DNA of 64,000 bases, from NCBI RefSeq assembly GCF_902506095.1, contig NZ_LR733293.1, positions 3,016,487 to 3,080,486 of the forward strand, written 5' to 3'. Shown here in pieces: positions 9,259 to 17,453 of this stretch (the stretch's first letter is position 1; every line of letters begins with the position of its first letter). The position numbers and the translations under genes were made by a program. The notes under the pieces are model-generated. The model was not told the DNA's origin. It saw only the letters and a list, made by a program, of their open reading frames with translations, and ran no database searches. The DNA comes from Arthrobacter sp. 9AX (GTDB lineage: Bacteria; Actinomycetota; Actinomycetes; Actinomycetales; Micrococcaceae).

Positions 9259-11390
9259 CACAGCGAGGTGCTTTCCACCAGGACCCGGAGGACGTCTTCG
9301 CCGTAGCGTTCCAGCTTGGACGGTCCCACGCCGGCAAGTGCGGCAAGTTCCTCAAGAGAAGCAGGCCGCGCCTCGGCGATAGCGGTGAGCGTGGCGTCGG
9401 TGAACACCACAAAGGCCGGCACGTCTGCGGACAGCGCCGTTTCCCGCCGCCAGTTCCGCAGGGCCTCGAAGGTCTGTTCCTCATAGCTTGGCGGGCAGGC
9501 GTTGCACCGCCCCACCTTGCGCTCCGCGCCCGTGCTCAGCATGCTGCCGCAGACCCTGCAGACCGCCGGCGTTGCGGCTTTGCGCCGGGGTGCCGGCCCT
9601 TTGCCACGGGCGCTTGAGCTGGCCACCGAATCAGGGCGCAGCCCGTCCAGGAACCTGGAGGGCTTGCGGTTGGCCCGGCCGCCGGGAGTGCGGGCCGTGG
9701 ACCAGGACATTGCGAGGTGTTCGCGGGCCCGGGTAATGCCCACATAGAGGAGCCGCCGTTCTTCGTCGACGGATTCGGGCGAGTCCGCGAAGGAGATGGG
9801 CATCAATCCTTCACTGAGCCCCACCAGGAACACGGCATCCCATTCCAGGCCCTTGGCAGCGTGCAGGGACGCCAGGGTCACTCCCTGAACCGTGGGCGCG
9901 TGCTGCGCCAGGGAACGTTCCTGGAGTTCGTTCACGAACTCGGCCAGGCCGAACTCCGGCCCGCGTGACTGGACGAGTTCGTCGGCGAGGGCCACCAGGG
10001 CCGCCAGCGATTCCCAGCGTTCGCGCAGCGCTCCGCCGTTGTGGGGAGGCGACTCCGTGTAGCCAAGGGAAGCCACGATATCGCGGACCAGCTGGCCGAG
10101 CGGTTCCGGTGATTCAGCGGAGACGGCCCGGGTGGCGGCGCGCAGCTGAAGGATGGCGTCGCGGACCTCCTTGCGGGCAAAGAACCGTTCACCGCCGCGC
10201 AGCTGGTAGCCGATGCCTGCGGCTGCCAGGGCCTGCTCGTAGGCTTCGGACTGGCCATTGGTGCGGAAAAGGACCGCGACCTCGCTGGCCGGGGTGCCGG
10301 CGTCGAGCAGTGCCTTGATCTTCTGGGCCACCGTGGCGGCTTCCGCTTCATCATCCGAGCACTCAGTGAACTGCGGTGCCGGCCCGGCGGGGCGCTGGGC
10401 CACCAGCTGCAGCGGGGCAGCCCAGGCGGAGTCGGCAACCGGTCCGCCGCTGCGCCTGCCGGCCAGGAGGTCGTTGGCGAGCTTCACCACCTGGGGCGTG
10501 GAGCGGTAGTCCCTGATCAGTTTCACCACGTTGGCCTGCGGGTAGCGGGCCTTGAATTCCAGGAGGTGCTTCGGGGAGGCGCCGGTGAACGAGTAGATGG
10601 TCTGGCTGGCATCACCCACCACGCACAGTTCGTCGCGGCCGCCCAGCCACAGTTCCAACAGCCGCTGCTGGAGCGGGGAAACGTCCTGGTACTCGTCCAC
10701 CACGAAGTGCCGGTACTGCTCGCGGACGGTGGCGGCGACTTTCTCGTCCTCCTGCAGGATGCCCACCGTGATCAGCAGGACATCCTCGAAGTCGATGACG
10801 TTGCGGTCCGTCTTGACGTCCTCATAGGACTGGAAGACCCGGGCGACGGCGGTGAGGTCGAACCCGCCGGGAGTCCCCCTGTCCTGCGCGTTCTCCAGGT
10901 AGTTGGCGGGGGTCAGCATGGACACTTTGGCCCATTCGATTTCCGAGGCGAGGTCGCGGATGGACGCCCTGTCCGTGCTCAGCCGCAGCCGCCGGGCAGC
11001 TTCGGCAAGCAGCTGGGCCTTGTGGTCCAGCAGGTTGGGCAGCGTCCCGCCCACGGCCTGCGGCCAGAAGAACTGCAGCTGGCGCAACGCCGCGGCGTGG
11101 AACGTGCGTGCTTGGACGTTGCCTGCACCGAGGTCGCGCAGCCGGCTGCGCATCTCCGCGGCCGCGCGGGCCGTGAACGTCACGGCCAGCAGCCGCTGGG
11201 GTGTGTAGACCCCCGAATGGACCCCGTAGGCGATGCGGTGGGTGATGGCCCGGGTCTTGCCGGTGCCGGCACCGGCAAGGACGCACAGCGGCCCGTTCAG
11301 GCTACTGGCGACCTCGCGCTGTTCGGCGTCCAGGCCGCCGAGGATACGGTCCTCCAGGGATGCTGCGCCGTCAAAATTCTGTGTAGTCAC
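9258..11390 (-). CDS. uvrD2: ATP-dependent DNA helicase UvrD2 (SF1A) with HRDC domain
   Basis: A 710-residue superfamily 1A helicase that translocates 3'-5' on single-stranded DNA in repair. Walker A is GAGTGKT (40-46), Walker B VVDEYQD, and later motifs include ASLHAAKGLEWDAVF and LLYVGITRARE. The actinobacterial UvrD2 layout is seen: a C-terminal tetracysteine knuckle (CRVCGSML...GRCNAC) followed by an HRDC domain (ETALSADVPAFVVFTDATL, LAALAGVGPSKLERYG). In mycobacterial UvrD2 the tetracysteine module is important for function. The GTG start at 11390 has no obvious ribosome site. The gene is followed, with overlap, by the metallopeptidase gene. Confidence 0.95.
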   Translation of the reverse strand: MTTQNFDGAASLEDRILGGLDAEQREVASSLNGPLCVLAGAGTGKTRAITHRIAYGVHSGVYTPQRLLAVTFTARAAAEMRSRLRDLGAGNVQARTFHAAALRQLQFFWPQAVGGTLPNLLDHKAQLLAEAARRLRLSTDRASIRDLASEIEWAKVSMLTPANYLENAQDRGTPGGFDLTAVARVFQSYEDVKTDRNVIDFEDVLLITVGILQEDEKVAATVREQYRHFVVDEYQDVSPLQQRLLELWLGGRDELCVVGDASQTIYSFTGASPKHLLEFKARYPQANVVKLIRDYRSTPQVVKLANDLLAGRRSGGPVADSAWAAPLQLVAQRPAGPAPQFTECSDDEAEAATVAQKIKALLDAGTPASEVAVLFRTNGQSEAYEQALAAAGIGYQLRGGERFFARKEVRDAILQLRAATRAVSAESPEPLGQLVRDIVASLGYTESPPHNGGALRERWESLAALVALADELVQSRGPEFGLAEFVNELQERSLAQHAPTVQGVTLASLHAAKGLEWDAVFLVGLSEGLMPISFADSPESVDEERRLLYVGITRAREHLAMSWSTARTPGGRANRKPSRFLDGLRPDSVASSSARGKGPAPRRKAATPAVCRVCGSMLSTGAERKVGRCNACPPSYEEQTFEALRNWRRETALSADVPAFVVFTDATLTAIAEARPASLEELAALAGVGPSKLERYGEDVLRVLVESTSL

Positions 11391-11443
11391 TTTGCTGCTT
11401 TTTCGTCTCGACTACCGCGTACTGGAGTCTGATGGATAAGGCT

Positions 11444-12466
11444 TCAGTGGCCGGTAAGGTCCTGAATCCGCCCGCCGAACCAATGCTCGATGAGGGAGCG
11501 GGCAATCGACAGGCGGGTGGAAATGGTGATCTCGCCGGCGAGCACTGCTTCCTGGAGTTCCTCCCGGCTGAACCAGCGCGCCCTGGTGACCTCCACGCCG
11601 TCGGGCGTTGCCTCGGCGTCTTCGGTGATGGCGGTAAATCCAAGCATAAGCGAGGCCGGGAAAGGCCATGACTGCGAGCCCAGGTACTGGCATGCAGTAA
11701 CCCGGACCCCCACTTCCTCGTAAATCTCCCGGACGACGGCCTGTTCCAGGGACTCCCCCGGTTCCACAAACCCTGCGAGGGTGGAAAAGTTCTTTGCATC
11801 ACGTGCCCCGCCTCCGCCCAGGAGCAGGCGGCCGTCCGGGCCCACGACGGTGACGATGATGGCAGGATCGGTCCGCGGGTAATGCTCGGACAAATCTGCG
11901 GGGCAGCGCCGAACCCACCCGCCGGCTTCGATGTCCGTGGGGGCGCCGCAGCGCGGGCAATGCGTATGGGTGGCGTGCCAGTTGGCGATTGCGCTGGCTT
12001 CGATGAAGAGTGCTGTGTGCGTGGGAGTGAGCCCGCCCGCGACCTCCCGGAAACCGGCCCAGGCAGCATCCTCCGGGATCCCTGCCGTCCCCGGCTCCAC
12101 TGCCTCCGGCAGGACGAACAGCAGCAACGGAGTTCCAGGGGACAGGTCCGAATCCGGCAGGGCGGAGCCCAGGTAGACCGTCAACTGGGGAACGGAACCT
12201 GCGGCGGCGAGTGCGGACTGCAGCTCGCGGGCGTTGGACAGGTAGAGTCCGCCGCCATGGACCAGGCCCTGCCGGCCGGCGAGGAGAACGGCCAGGGTGT
12301 CCGGCCCGGCGAGCAAATCCTCCACCATTCCCGGCCTGGCCCGTGCCACGGACCCCCGGTCAACCAGCGCGGGCGGCACTGGTAGTACTGTGTCCATCAG
12401 GTGGTTGGCCGGCAGCCGGGCAGCGTTGCCCTGATGGACCGGTGTTGCAGACTCCGCGTGGCTCAT
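11444..12466 (-). CDS. nudC: NAD(+) diphosphatase / NADH pyrophosphatase (Nudix)
   Basis: A 340-residue Nudix hydrolase that splits NAD(H) to NMN(H) and AMP and may de-cap NAD-RNA. It has an N-terminal NUDIX-like domain and a zinc-ribbon region (HCPRCGAP...RRCPADLSEHYPR, with only three obvious cysteines). The Nudix box GFVEPGESLEQAVVREIYEE and the NADH-pyrophosphatase signature SQSWPFPASLMLGF (SQPWPFPxS in most homologues) follow. It lies 53 bp upstream of uvrD2 on the same strand and diverges from the kinase-like gene. The -10 hexamer TACGGT sits 6 nt before the ATG. Confidence 0.94.
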   Translation of the reverse strand: MSHAESATPVHQGNAARLPANHLMDTVLPVPPALVDRGSVARARPGMVEDLLAGPDTLAVLLAGRQGLVHGGGLYLSNARELQSALAAAGSVPQLTVYLGSALPDSDLSPGTPLLLFVLPEAVEPGTAGIPEDAAWAGFREVAGGLTPTHTALFIEASAIANWHATHTHCPRCGAPTDIEAGGWVRRCPADLSEHYPRTDPAIIVTVVGPDGRLLLGGGGARDAKNFSTLAGFVEPGESLEQAVVREIYEEVGVRVTACQYLGSQSWPFPASLMLGFTAITEDAEATPDGVEVTRARWFSREELQEAVLAGEITISTRLSIARSLIEHWFGGRIQDLTGH

Positions 12467-12472
12467 GTGTCC

Positions 12473-12478
12473 ACCGTA
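12473..12478 (-). promoter_or_regulatory. -10 box, probable leaderless start of nudC
   Basis: The minus strand reads TACGGT, 6 nt before the nudC ATG at 12466, with no Shine-Dalgarno sequence in between. Confidence 0.45.
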
Positions 12479-12600
12479 CTGACTGGGACCGACAATTGAT
12501 ATTTGGGCGCATCCCTATGTGGAGTGCTGCGCCTCCCCTGTTTTGGACTATATCTGGAGACTCGCCGTCCTTGGACCGGTCTCTTGGACTGCGCGCAATC

Positions 12601-12606
12601 TACCGT
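12601..12606 (+). promoter_or_regulatory. -10 box, probable leaderless start of APH-like gene
   Basis: TACCGT lies 6 nt before the GTG at 12613. It mirrors the nudC box on the other side of this 146-bp divergent intergenic region. Confidence 0.45.
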
Positions 12607-12612
12607 GGAACA

Positions 12613-13926
12613 GTGAGAAGAAAACCGATTGAACTGGCAGCCGTTGCAACCGCGGCAGTCCCCGGACTGACCCCGACGGCCGTTAGCTCTGCCCCGGATG
12701 ATCCCGCCGACTTCGACTCCGCCCTGCTGCTCGATTCCGAGGGCAAGCGCTGGCGCGTCCGGTCGCCCCGGCATGCGGAGGCCAGCGCCCGGCTGGAAAC
12801 GGAGTTCCTGGTGCTGCGTGCCTTCGCCCCGGCCATCCGCGCCGAACTTCCCTTCCTCATGCCCACCGTCGCCGGCAGCGTGCGGCTGGGGACCCTGAGC
12901 ACGTTTGTGTACTCGCACCTGGCCGGGTCCACCCGCAGCGTCGAGGAACTCACGGCCGGCCCGGATGTCCTGGCCCGCGAAATCGGCGTTGCCCTGGCCG
13001 CCATACACGACCTTCCCCGGTCTCTGGTCAGCAACGCCGACCTTCCCAGCTACACGCCCAACGAGTTCCGGCAGCGCCGCTTGAATGAACTCGACCAGGC
13101 AGCAACCACCGGAAAGATCCCGCCTGCCCTGCTGCTGCGCTGGGAGCACGCGCTCGAAGACGTCTCCCTGTGGCGCTTCAATCCCAGCGTGGTGCACGGC
13201 GACCTGCACGAGGACAACCTCCTGGTGGAAGGCCAGCGCGTCACCGCCGTGACCGGGTGGACCGATTTGAGGATCGGCGATCCGGCGGACGATTTCGCCT
13301 GGCTGGTTGCCTCCAATGAGCAGGACTTCGTCGATGCGGTACTAAACGCCTACACGGGCGGCCGCAAGGACACGGTTGACAACCACCTCCTGCGCCGCGC
13401 CGCACTGTCCGCCGAGTTCGCCCTGGCCCAGTACCTGGTGAAGGGCATTGCCTCGGACGACAGCAGCATGGTTTCCGAGGCGGAAGAGATGCTTGAAACC
13501 CTCGCCCGGGATATTGAAGAGCACGGCGGGCAGCCGATCAGTGTGGAGCCGCAGCGGGCTGCGGCCGCTCCGGCTGCAGCCGGTACAACTGCCGTTGCCC
13601 CGGCTGCCGGCGCTGCGCCCGTAGTGAGGGCGGCCGACGCCGGTCCGGCCGGTTCCGTGCCGTCCGTTACGGTAGTGCCGCTGCCCGTCCCCGCCCCGGT
13701 CCGGCCCGCGGTGCGCGTCACCCCCATTCCCGTGGAGCCTGAGGCCGGGGCCGACGGCGGAGTCGGGTCCGGGGACGCGTCATCAGCCGGCGGGGATGCA
13801 GAGGACCACAGCAGCGATCCGGACCGGGAGAACCCGGACAACCCCGGCGGCAAAGCAGAGGTCGCCGCAGGGCCGGACGATACGTCCACCGCCGCGATCT
13901 CCATCATCGACATCACCAAGAACTAA
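12613..13926 (+). CDS. Aminoglycoside phosphotransferase-fold (APH) kinase-like protein
   Basis: A 437-residue protein with an APH/macrolide-kinase fold. The catalytic loop VVHGDLHEDNLLVEG (about 193-207) has the expected Asp and Asn, followed by the metal-binding stretch DLRIGDPADDFAWL. The frame is open further upstream, but the GTG at 12613 (protein begins VRRKPIEL) is preferred because it matches the domain start and carries a close -10 box. From about residue 314 the protein is an Ala/Pro/Val/Gly-rich, probably disordered tail of over 120 residues, unusual for a simple antibiotic kinase. The substrate is unknown. It converges with adnB, sharing 4 bp at the stops. Confidence 0.82.
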   Translation: MRRKPIELAAVATAAVPGLTPTAVSSAPDDPADFDSALLLDSEGKRWRVRSPRHAEASARLETEFLVLRAFAPAIRAELPFLMPTVAGSVRLGTLSTFVYSHLAGSTRSVEELTAGPDVLAREIGVALAAIHDLPRSLVSNADLPSYTPNEFRQRRLNELDQAATTGKIPPALLLRWEHALEDVSLWRFNPSVVHGDLHEDNLLVEGQRVTAVTGWTDLRIGDPADDFAWLVASNEQDFVDAVLNAYTGGRKDTVDNHLLRRAALSAEFALAQYLVKGIASDDSSMVSEAEEMLETLARDIEEHGGQPISVEPQRAAAAPAAAGTTAVAPAAGAAPVVRAADAGPAGSVPSVTVVPLPVPAPVRPAVRVTPIPVEPEAGADGGVGSGDASSAGGDAEDHSSDPDRENPDNPGGKAEVAAGPDDTSTAAISIIDITKN

Positions 13927-16900
13927 GGCAGTTCCGGAGAACCCAGTGCGGCGCTGACGATCTGCTCCAACTCGCGGGCTGTTCCGAGATCGTGTGGCCG
14001 CACTACCTCGTTGTCCGCGACGTAGAAGAAGGCTGCCCGCACCTCCTCCAGCGGGACGCCCTTCAGCCGTGCCCAGGCCAGCCGGTACACGGCAAGCTGC
14101 ACGGTTTTTGTCTTCAACGCTGCAGCGGAGGGCCGCCGTCCGGTCTTCCAGTCCACCAGGTCCCACCGGCCGTCCGCATCGCGGAAAACGGCGTCAATGC
14201 GCCCCCGCACCACAACATCGGCCACGCGGGTCTCCACCGGTACTTCCACGAACGCCGGCGACCGGTCTGCCCACGGGGACGCCTTGAACGTTGCCACCAT
14301 GGCGTCGAGGTCATAGGCGGCATCGATGTGGTCGTCGGAACCGGGAGCTTCGTCGAGGTCCAGCATGCCTGCGGCACCGAAGTATTCCTCCACCCAGGAG
14401 TGGAAGGCAGTGCCCTTCCGGGCTGACATGCCTGGTTCCCGCGGCACCGGCCTGCGGAGCCTCCCCAGCACACCTGCGGCGTCCTCGCGCAGTTCCACCA
14501 GCGTGGAGGCCGAGATGTGGCCCGGAAGGTGTACGTCGCGGCCGGCGGACCGCCTCGACCGGCGTTCCAGCAGCAACGCCGCTTCGCGTGCCCATCCCCG
14601 GGCCACCCCGCTGAGGTTCTTGCCGCCGGCCGGATCCCCGCCGGGAGTTCCTGCCCCCGCCGCGGCGGGAACGGTTCCGTGGTCTTCCAGCGCGGCCAGC
14701 ACCTTGGCCGCCGCAGCCTCCATGGCCACCCGCCGTCCGGACGAAAGACGGAGGCGCTCCCCGGTTCGAGGATCCACCGGGCCCTCGAGGGGATCGTAGG
14801 GCCAGTTGGCAATTTCCGCCTCCAGGGTGAGCGGGCTCGACTCCGGAAGGGAAGCCTCATCCTGCGATGCGGGATGGACCGTGGCGTCCCGGGGCCTGCC
14901 GTCGGCCGCGTGTGCCAGCGGCTCGAGCTCGGCAAGGAACAGCGACATGTCAGCCCGTCCAGCCCGGGATCCCACCCACGCCGCGCTGGAGACCCAGAGC
15001 ACGTGCTTTGCCCTGGTGTAGGCAACGTAGGCGAGCCGGCGTTCCTCCGACTCCCCGTGGACCTGGACTGCAGCCTTGAAATCCTTTTCCGCGTCCAGCC
15101 AGCCCTTTTGGTCCGGCTGGTCCAGGTCCCACTGCGGAAGGTCCGCCCGGTCTCCACGGAGCGGCCAGGGCAGGGCAGCCGATCCACTGCTCCAGCGGGA
15201 GTCCCTGTCGCTGGGAAAAGCCCCTGCATTGAGTCCGGGAACAAAAACAACATCCCATTCCAGGCCTTTGGAGGCGTGGACCGTCAGGAGTTGCACCGCT
15301 TCGCGGTTGACGTCCGCAGCCGGAGCTTCCAGCCCGTTTTCTTCCGCGGCCGCAGCCTCCAGCCACGACAGGAAAGCGAGGATGTCCACCCGCTGGGACG
15401 TCCGCAGGAACCCCGCAGCCGCCTCCTGGAAAGCGTCGAGGTTGCGCCGGGCCTGGTGGATGCTGACGCCCGGCCGGGCCGCCACCTCGATGTCCAGCAA
15501 CATGGCCCGTTCCACTTCACCCAAAAGCGTGGTGAGGTCATCCCCCAGGTAACCCCGGAGCTGGCGCAGTTCGGCTGACAGGCGGGCAAGCCTGCTCCGG
15601 GCAGCTTCACTGAGCGACCGGCCATGGGCAGACACCCAAGCCTCCCGGGGCAGCCAGTCCAGGGCTTCGACCAGGCTGGCACCATCCGTCAGGTCCCCTT
15701 CAAGGACGGTGTCATTGGTTTCGTCCGCCAACCCGTCCACGGCCAGTCCGCCGCCGGCAGGCCCGGGCCCATGTCCCCGCCGGCGCGCCAATTGGCTTGA
15801 CCAGTCGCGCAGGGCCATCAAATCTGCCGGGCCGATGCGCCAGCGGGCCCCCGCGAGGAGGCGCATCAGCGAGTCGGAGCGGCCCGGGTCCGCGAGGACA
15901 CGCAGGGTGGCCACCAGGTCAACGATCTCCGGGGTGTCCAGGAGCCCGCCAAGCCCGACGATTTCATACGGGATGCCCCGCGCCTCGAACTGGCGCCGGA
16001 CAGTTTCCATCTGGGCGCGGCGCCGGCACAGGACCGCGATGGCCGGCGGCACCGGAGTTCCGTCCGGTTTCAGCTCAAAGTCGGTGACCCTGTATTTGAG
16101 GACGTCGTCCGCCAGCGAGGAGGCTTCGTCAGCATCGGTGCCGAAGCGCCCCATGACCACCGTGCCCTGCACCGCGAACGGGCTGGCCTGCAAAGGCGGA
16201 ACATCCGCTGCCGCTGCCGTGCCCAGGGCCGGTGTAGTGCCCCCGCCGGCCGGTCCGCGGGCCGCCGCGGCCTTGCCCAGGGATTCCGACATCACGTTTG
16301 CTGCCGCCAGGATGGACCGCCCGTTGCGCCAGGCCGTGGTGAGGTAGGACGTAGGTGCCGGAGCCCAGTCCCCCGGTGAATCCCCCGGACCGGTGCGCAC
16401 AGGAAATTCGCGGACGAAGTGGAAGAGCTGCCCGGCCGACGCCCCGCGGAACCCGTAGATGGACTGGTTCGGGTCACCCACGGCTGTCACAGCATGGCCG
16501 CCGCCAAAGAGCCGTGAGAACAGCACCAGCTGGGCATACGAGGTGTCCTGGAACTCGTCGAGCAGCACCACCTTGTACCGTTGCCGCTCCATCTGCGCGG
16601 CCAGGGGAACATCCTGCGCCACCCGGGCGGCGAGCGCCACAAGGTCCCCGAAGTCCAGGGCCCCCCGGGCGCGCTTCGCGGCAGCATAACGGCCCACCAT
16701 GTCGGCCACACTGGCCCGGGTGCGCAGCATCCCGGCGAGCTCGGCGGCCGCCTGGGGAGGGTTCTTCTTTTTGTCCGCCATGTACGGCAGGGACTCAAAC
16801 TCCGAAAGCCGCGCCATCAGCCAGGCTTCCACGTCCTCAGGCTCCTGGAGGTGCTCCGCGCATTCCCCGGCGAGCTGGATCACGGCCTTGACCAGGGTGG

Positions 16901-17453
16901 ATTTCGCGGCACGGAAGTGGGCGTATTCGCCGTCGTACGCTTCCACCACTTCGCTGGCCAGCTGCCAGGCCTGTGCGCCGCCGAGCAGGACCACGTCCCG
17001 TTCCACGCCGAGCCGCAGCCCGTAGTCGGACACGATGCCGCTGGCGAACGAGTGGTAAGTAGACACCTTGGGTTCGAGTGAATCGCTGGAGACCGGCTGT
17101 TCGGGGAACAGGCTGCGGGCGCCGTCCTGGGCGGCCAAGCGTTGCAGGGATGCCAGCTTCGCCCTGATCCGGGACGCCAGCTCACCGGCGGCCTTCCGGG
17201 TGAACGTCACCCCCAGGACTTCTTCCGGCCGTACCCAGCCGTTGGCGACAAGCCAGACCACGCGGTCGGCCATCGTGGCTGTTTTGCCTGAACCTGCGCC
17301 GGCGATGACCAGCCGGGGCGTCAGCGGTGAGCTGATGATGGCGGACTGTTCCGGGGTGGGAACGTTCTTCTCCCCCAGCAGCCGGGAAAGCTCCTCCGGG
17401 GTGAACCGCGGTTCGGGAACACCAGGGGCGTCCATAGGTGGCTCCGGCCTCAT
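13923..17453 (-). CDS. adnB: Helicase-nuclease subunit AdnB (UvrD-like helicase plus RecB-type nuclease)
   Basis: A 1176-residue subunit of the AdnAB motor-nuclease, the actinobacterial counterpart of RecBCD/AddAB that resects DNA double-strand breaks. Walker A is GAGSGKT (52-58), Walker B LLDEFQDTSYAQL, followed by AVGDPNQSIYGFRGAS, LLTVHASKGLEWDVVFVPGL and RLAYVAYTRAKHVLW. The C-terminal nuclease domain has the catalytic LVDWKTGRRPS motif. The ATG at 17453 overlaps the adnA stop as ATGA and follows a GGAAGGCAGG stretch, so it is preferred over the in-frame start 36 bp upstream. The pairing with adnA makes the assignment firm. Confidence 0.94.
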   Translation of the reverse strand: MRPEPPMDAPGVPEPRFTPEELSRLLGEKNVPTPEQSAIISSPLTPRLVIAGAGSGKTATMADRVVWLVANGWVRPEEVLGVTFTRKAAGELASRIRAKLASLQRLAAQDGARSLFPEQPVSSDSLEPKVSTYHSFASGIVSDYGLRLGVERDVVLLGGAQAWQLASEVVEAYDGEYAHFRAAKSTLVKAVIQLAGECAEHLQEPEDVEAWLMARLSEFESLPYMADKKKNPPQAAAELAGMLRTRASVADMVGRYAAAKRARGALDFGDLVALAARVAQDVPLAAQMERQRYKVVLLDEFQDTSYAQLVLFSRLFGGGHAVTAVGDPNQSIYGFRGASAGQLFHFVREFPVRTGPGDSPGDWAPAPTSYLTTAWRNGRSILAAANVMSESLGKAAAARGPAGGGTTPALGTAAAADVPPLQASPFAVQGTVVMGRFGTDADEASSLADDVLKYRVTDFELKPDGTPVPPAIAVLCRRRAQMETVRRQFEARGIPYEIVGLGGLLDTPEIVDLVATLRVLADPGRSDSLMRLLAGARWRIGPADLMALRDWSSQLARRRGHGPGPAGGGLAVDGLADETNDTVLEGDLTDGASLVEALDWLPREAWVSAHGRSLSEAARSRLARLSAELRQLRGYLGDDLTTLLGEVERAMLLDIEVAARPGVSIHQARRNLDAFQEAAAGFLRTSQRVDILAFLSWLEAAAAEENGLEAPAADVNREAVQLLTVHASKGLEWDVVFVPGLNAGAFPSDRDSRWSSGSAALPWPLRGDRADLPQWDLDQPDQKGWLDAEKDFKAAVQVHGESEERRLAYVAYTRAKHVLWVSSAAWVGSRAGRADMSLFLAELEPLAHAADGRPRDATVHPASQDEASLPESSPLTLEAEIANWPYDPLEGPVDPRTGERLRLSSGRRVAMEAAAAKVLAALEDHGTVPAAAGAGTPGGDPAGGKNLSGVARGWAREAALLLERRSRRSAGRDVHLPGHISASTLVELREDAAGVLGRLRRPVPREPGMSARKGTAFHSWVEEYFGAAGMLDLDEAPGSDDHIDAAYDLDAMVATFKASPWADRSPAFVEVPVETRVADVVVRGRIDAVFRDADGRWDLVDWKTGRRPSAAALKTKTVQLAVYRLAWARLKGVPLEEVRAAFFYVADNEVVRPHDLGTARELEQIVSAALGSPELP

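Noticed and set aside
12211..12612. N-terminal extension of the APH-like gene to 12211
   Set aside because: It would overlap nudC antisense by over 250 bp, has no family-like sequence, and a -10 box with a GTG start is present at 12601-12615.
12613..13926. APH-like gene as an aminoglycoside resistance gene
   Set aside because: The kinase motif is present but the sequence is not close to known resistance enzymes; the long disordered tail and repair-gene context argue for another role.
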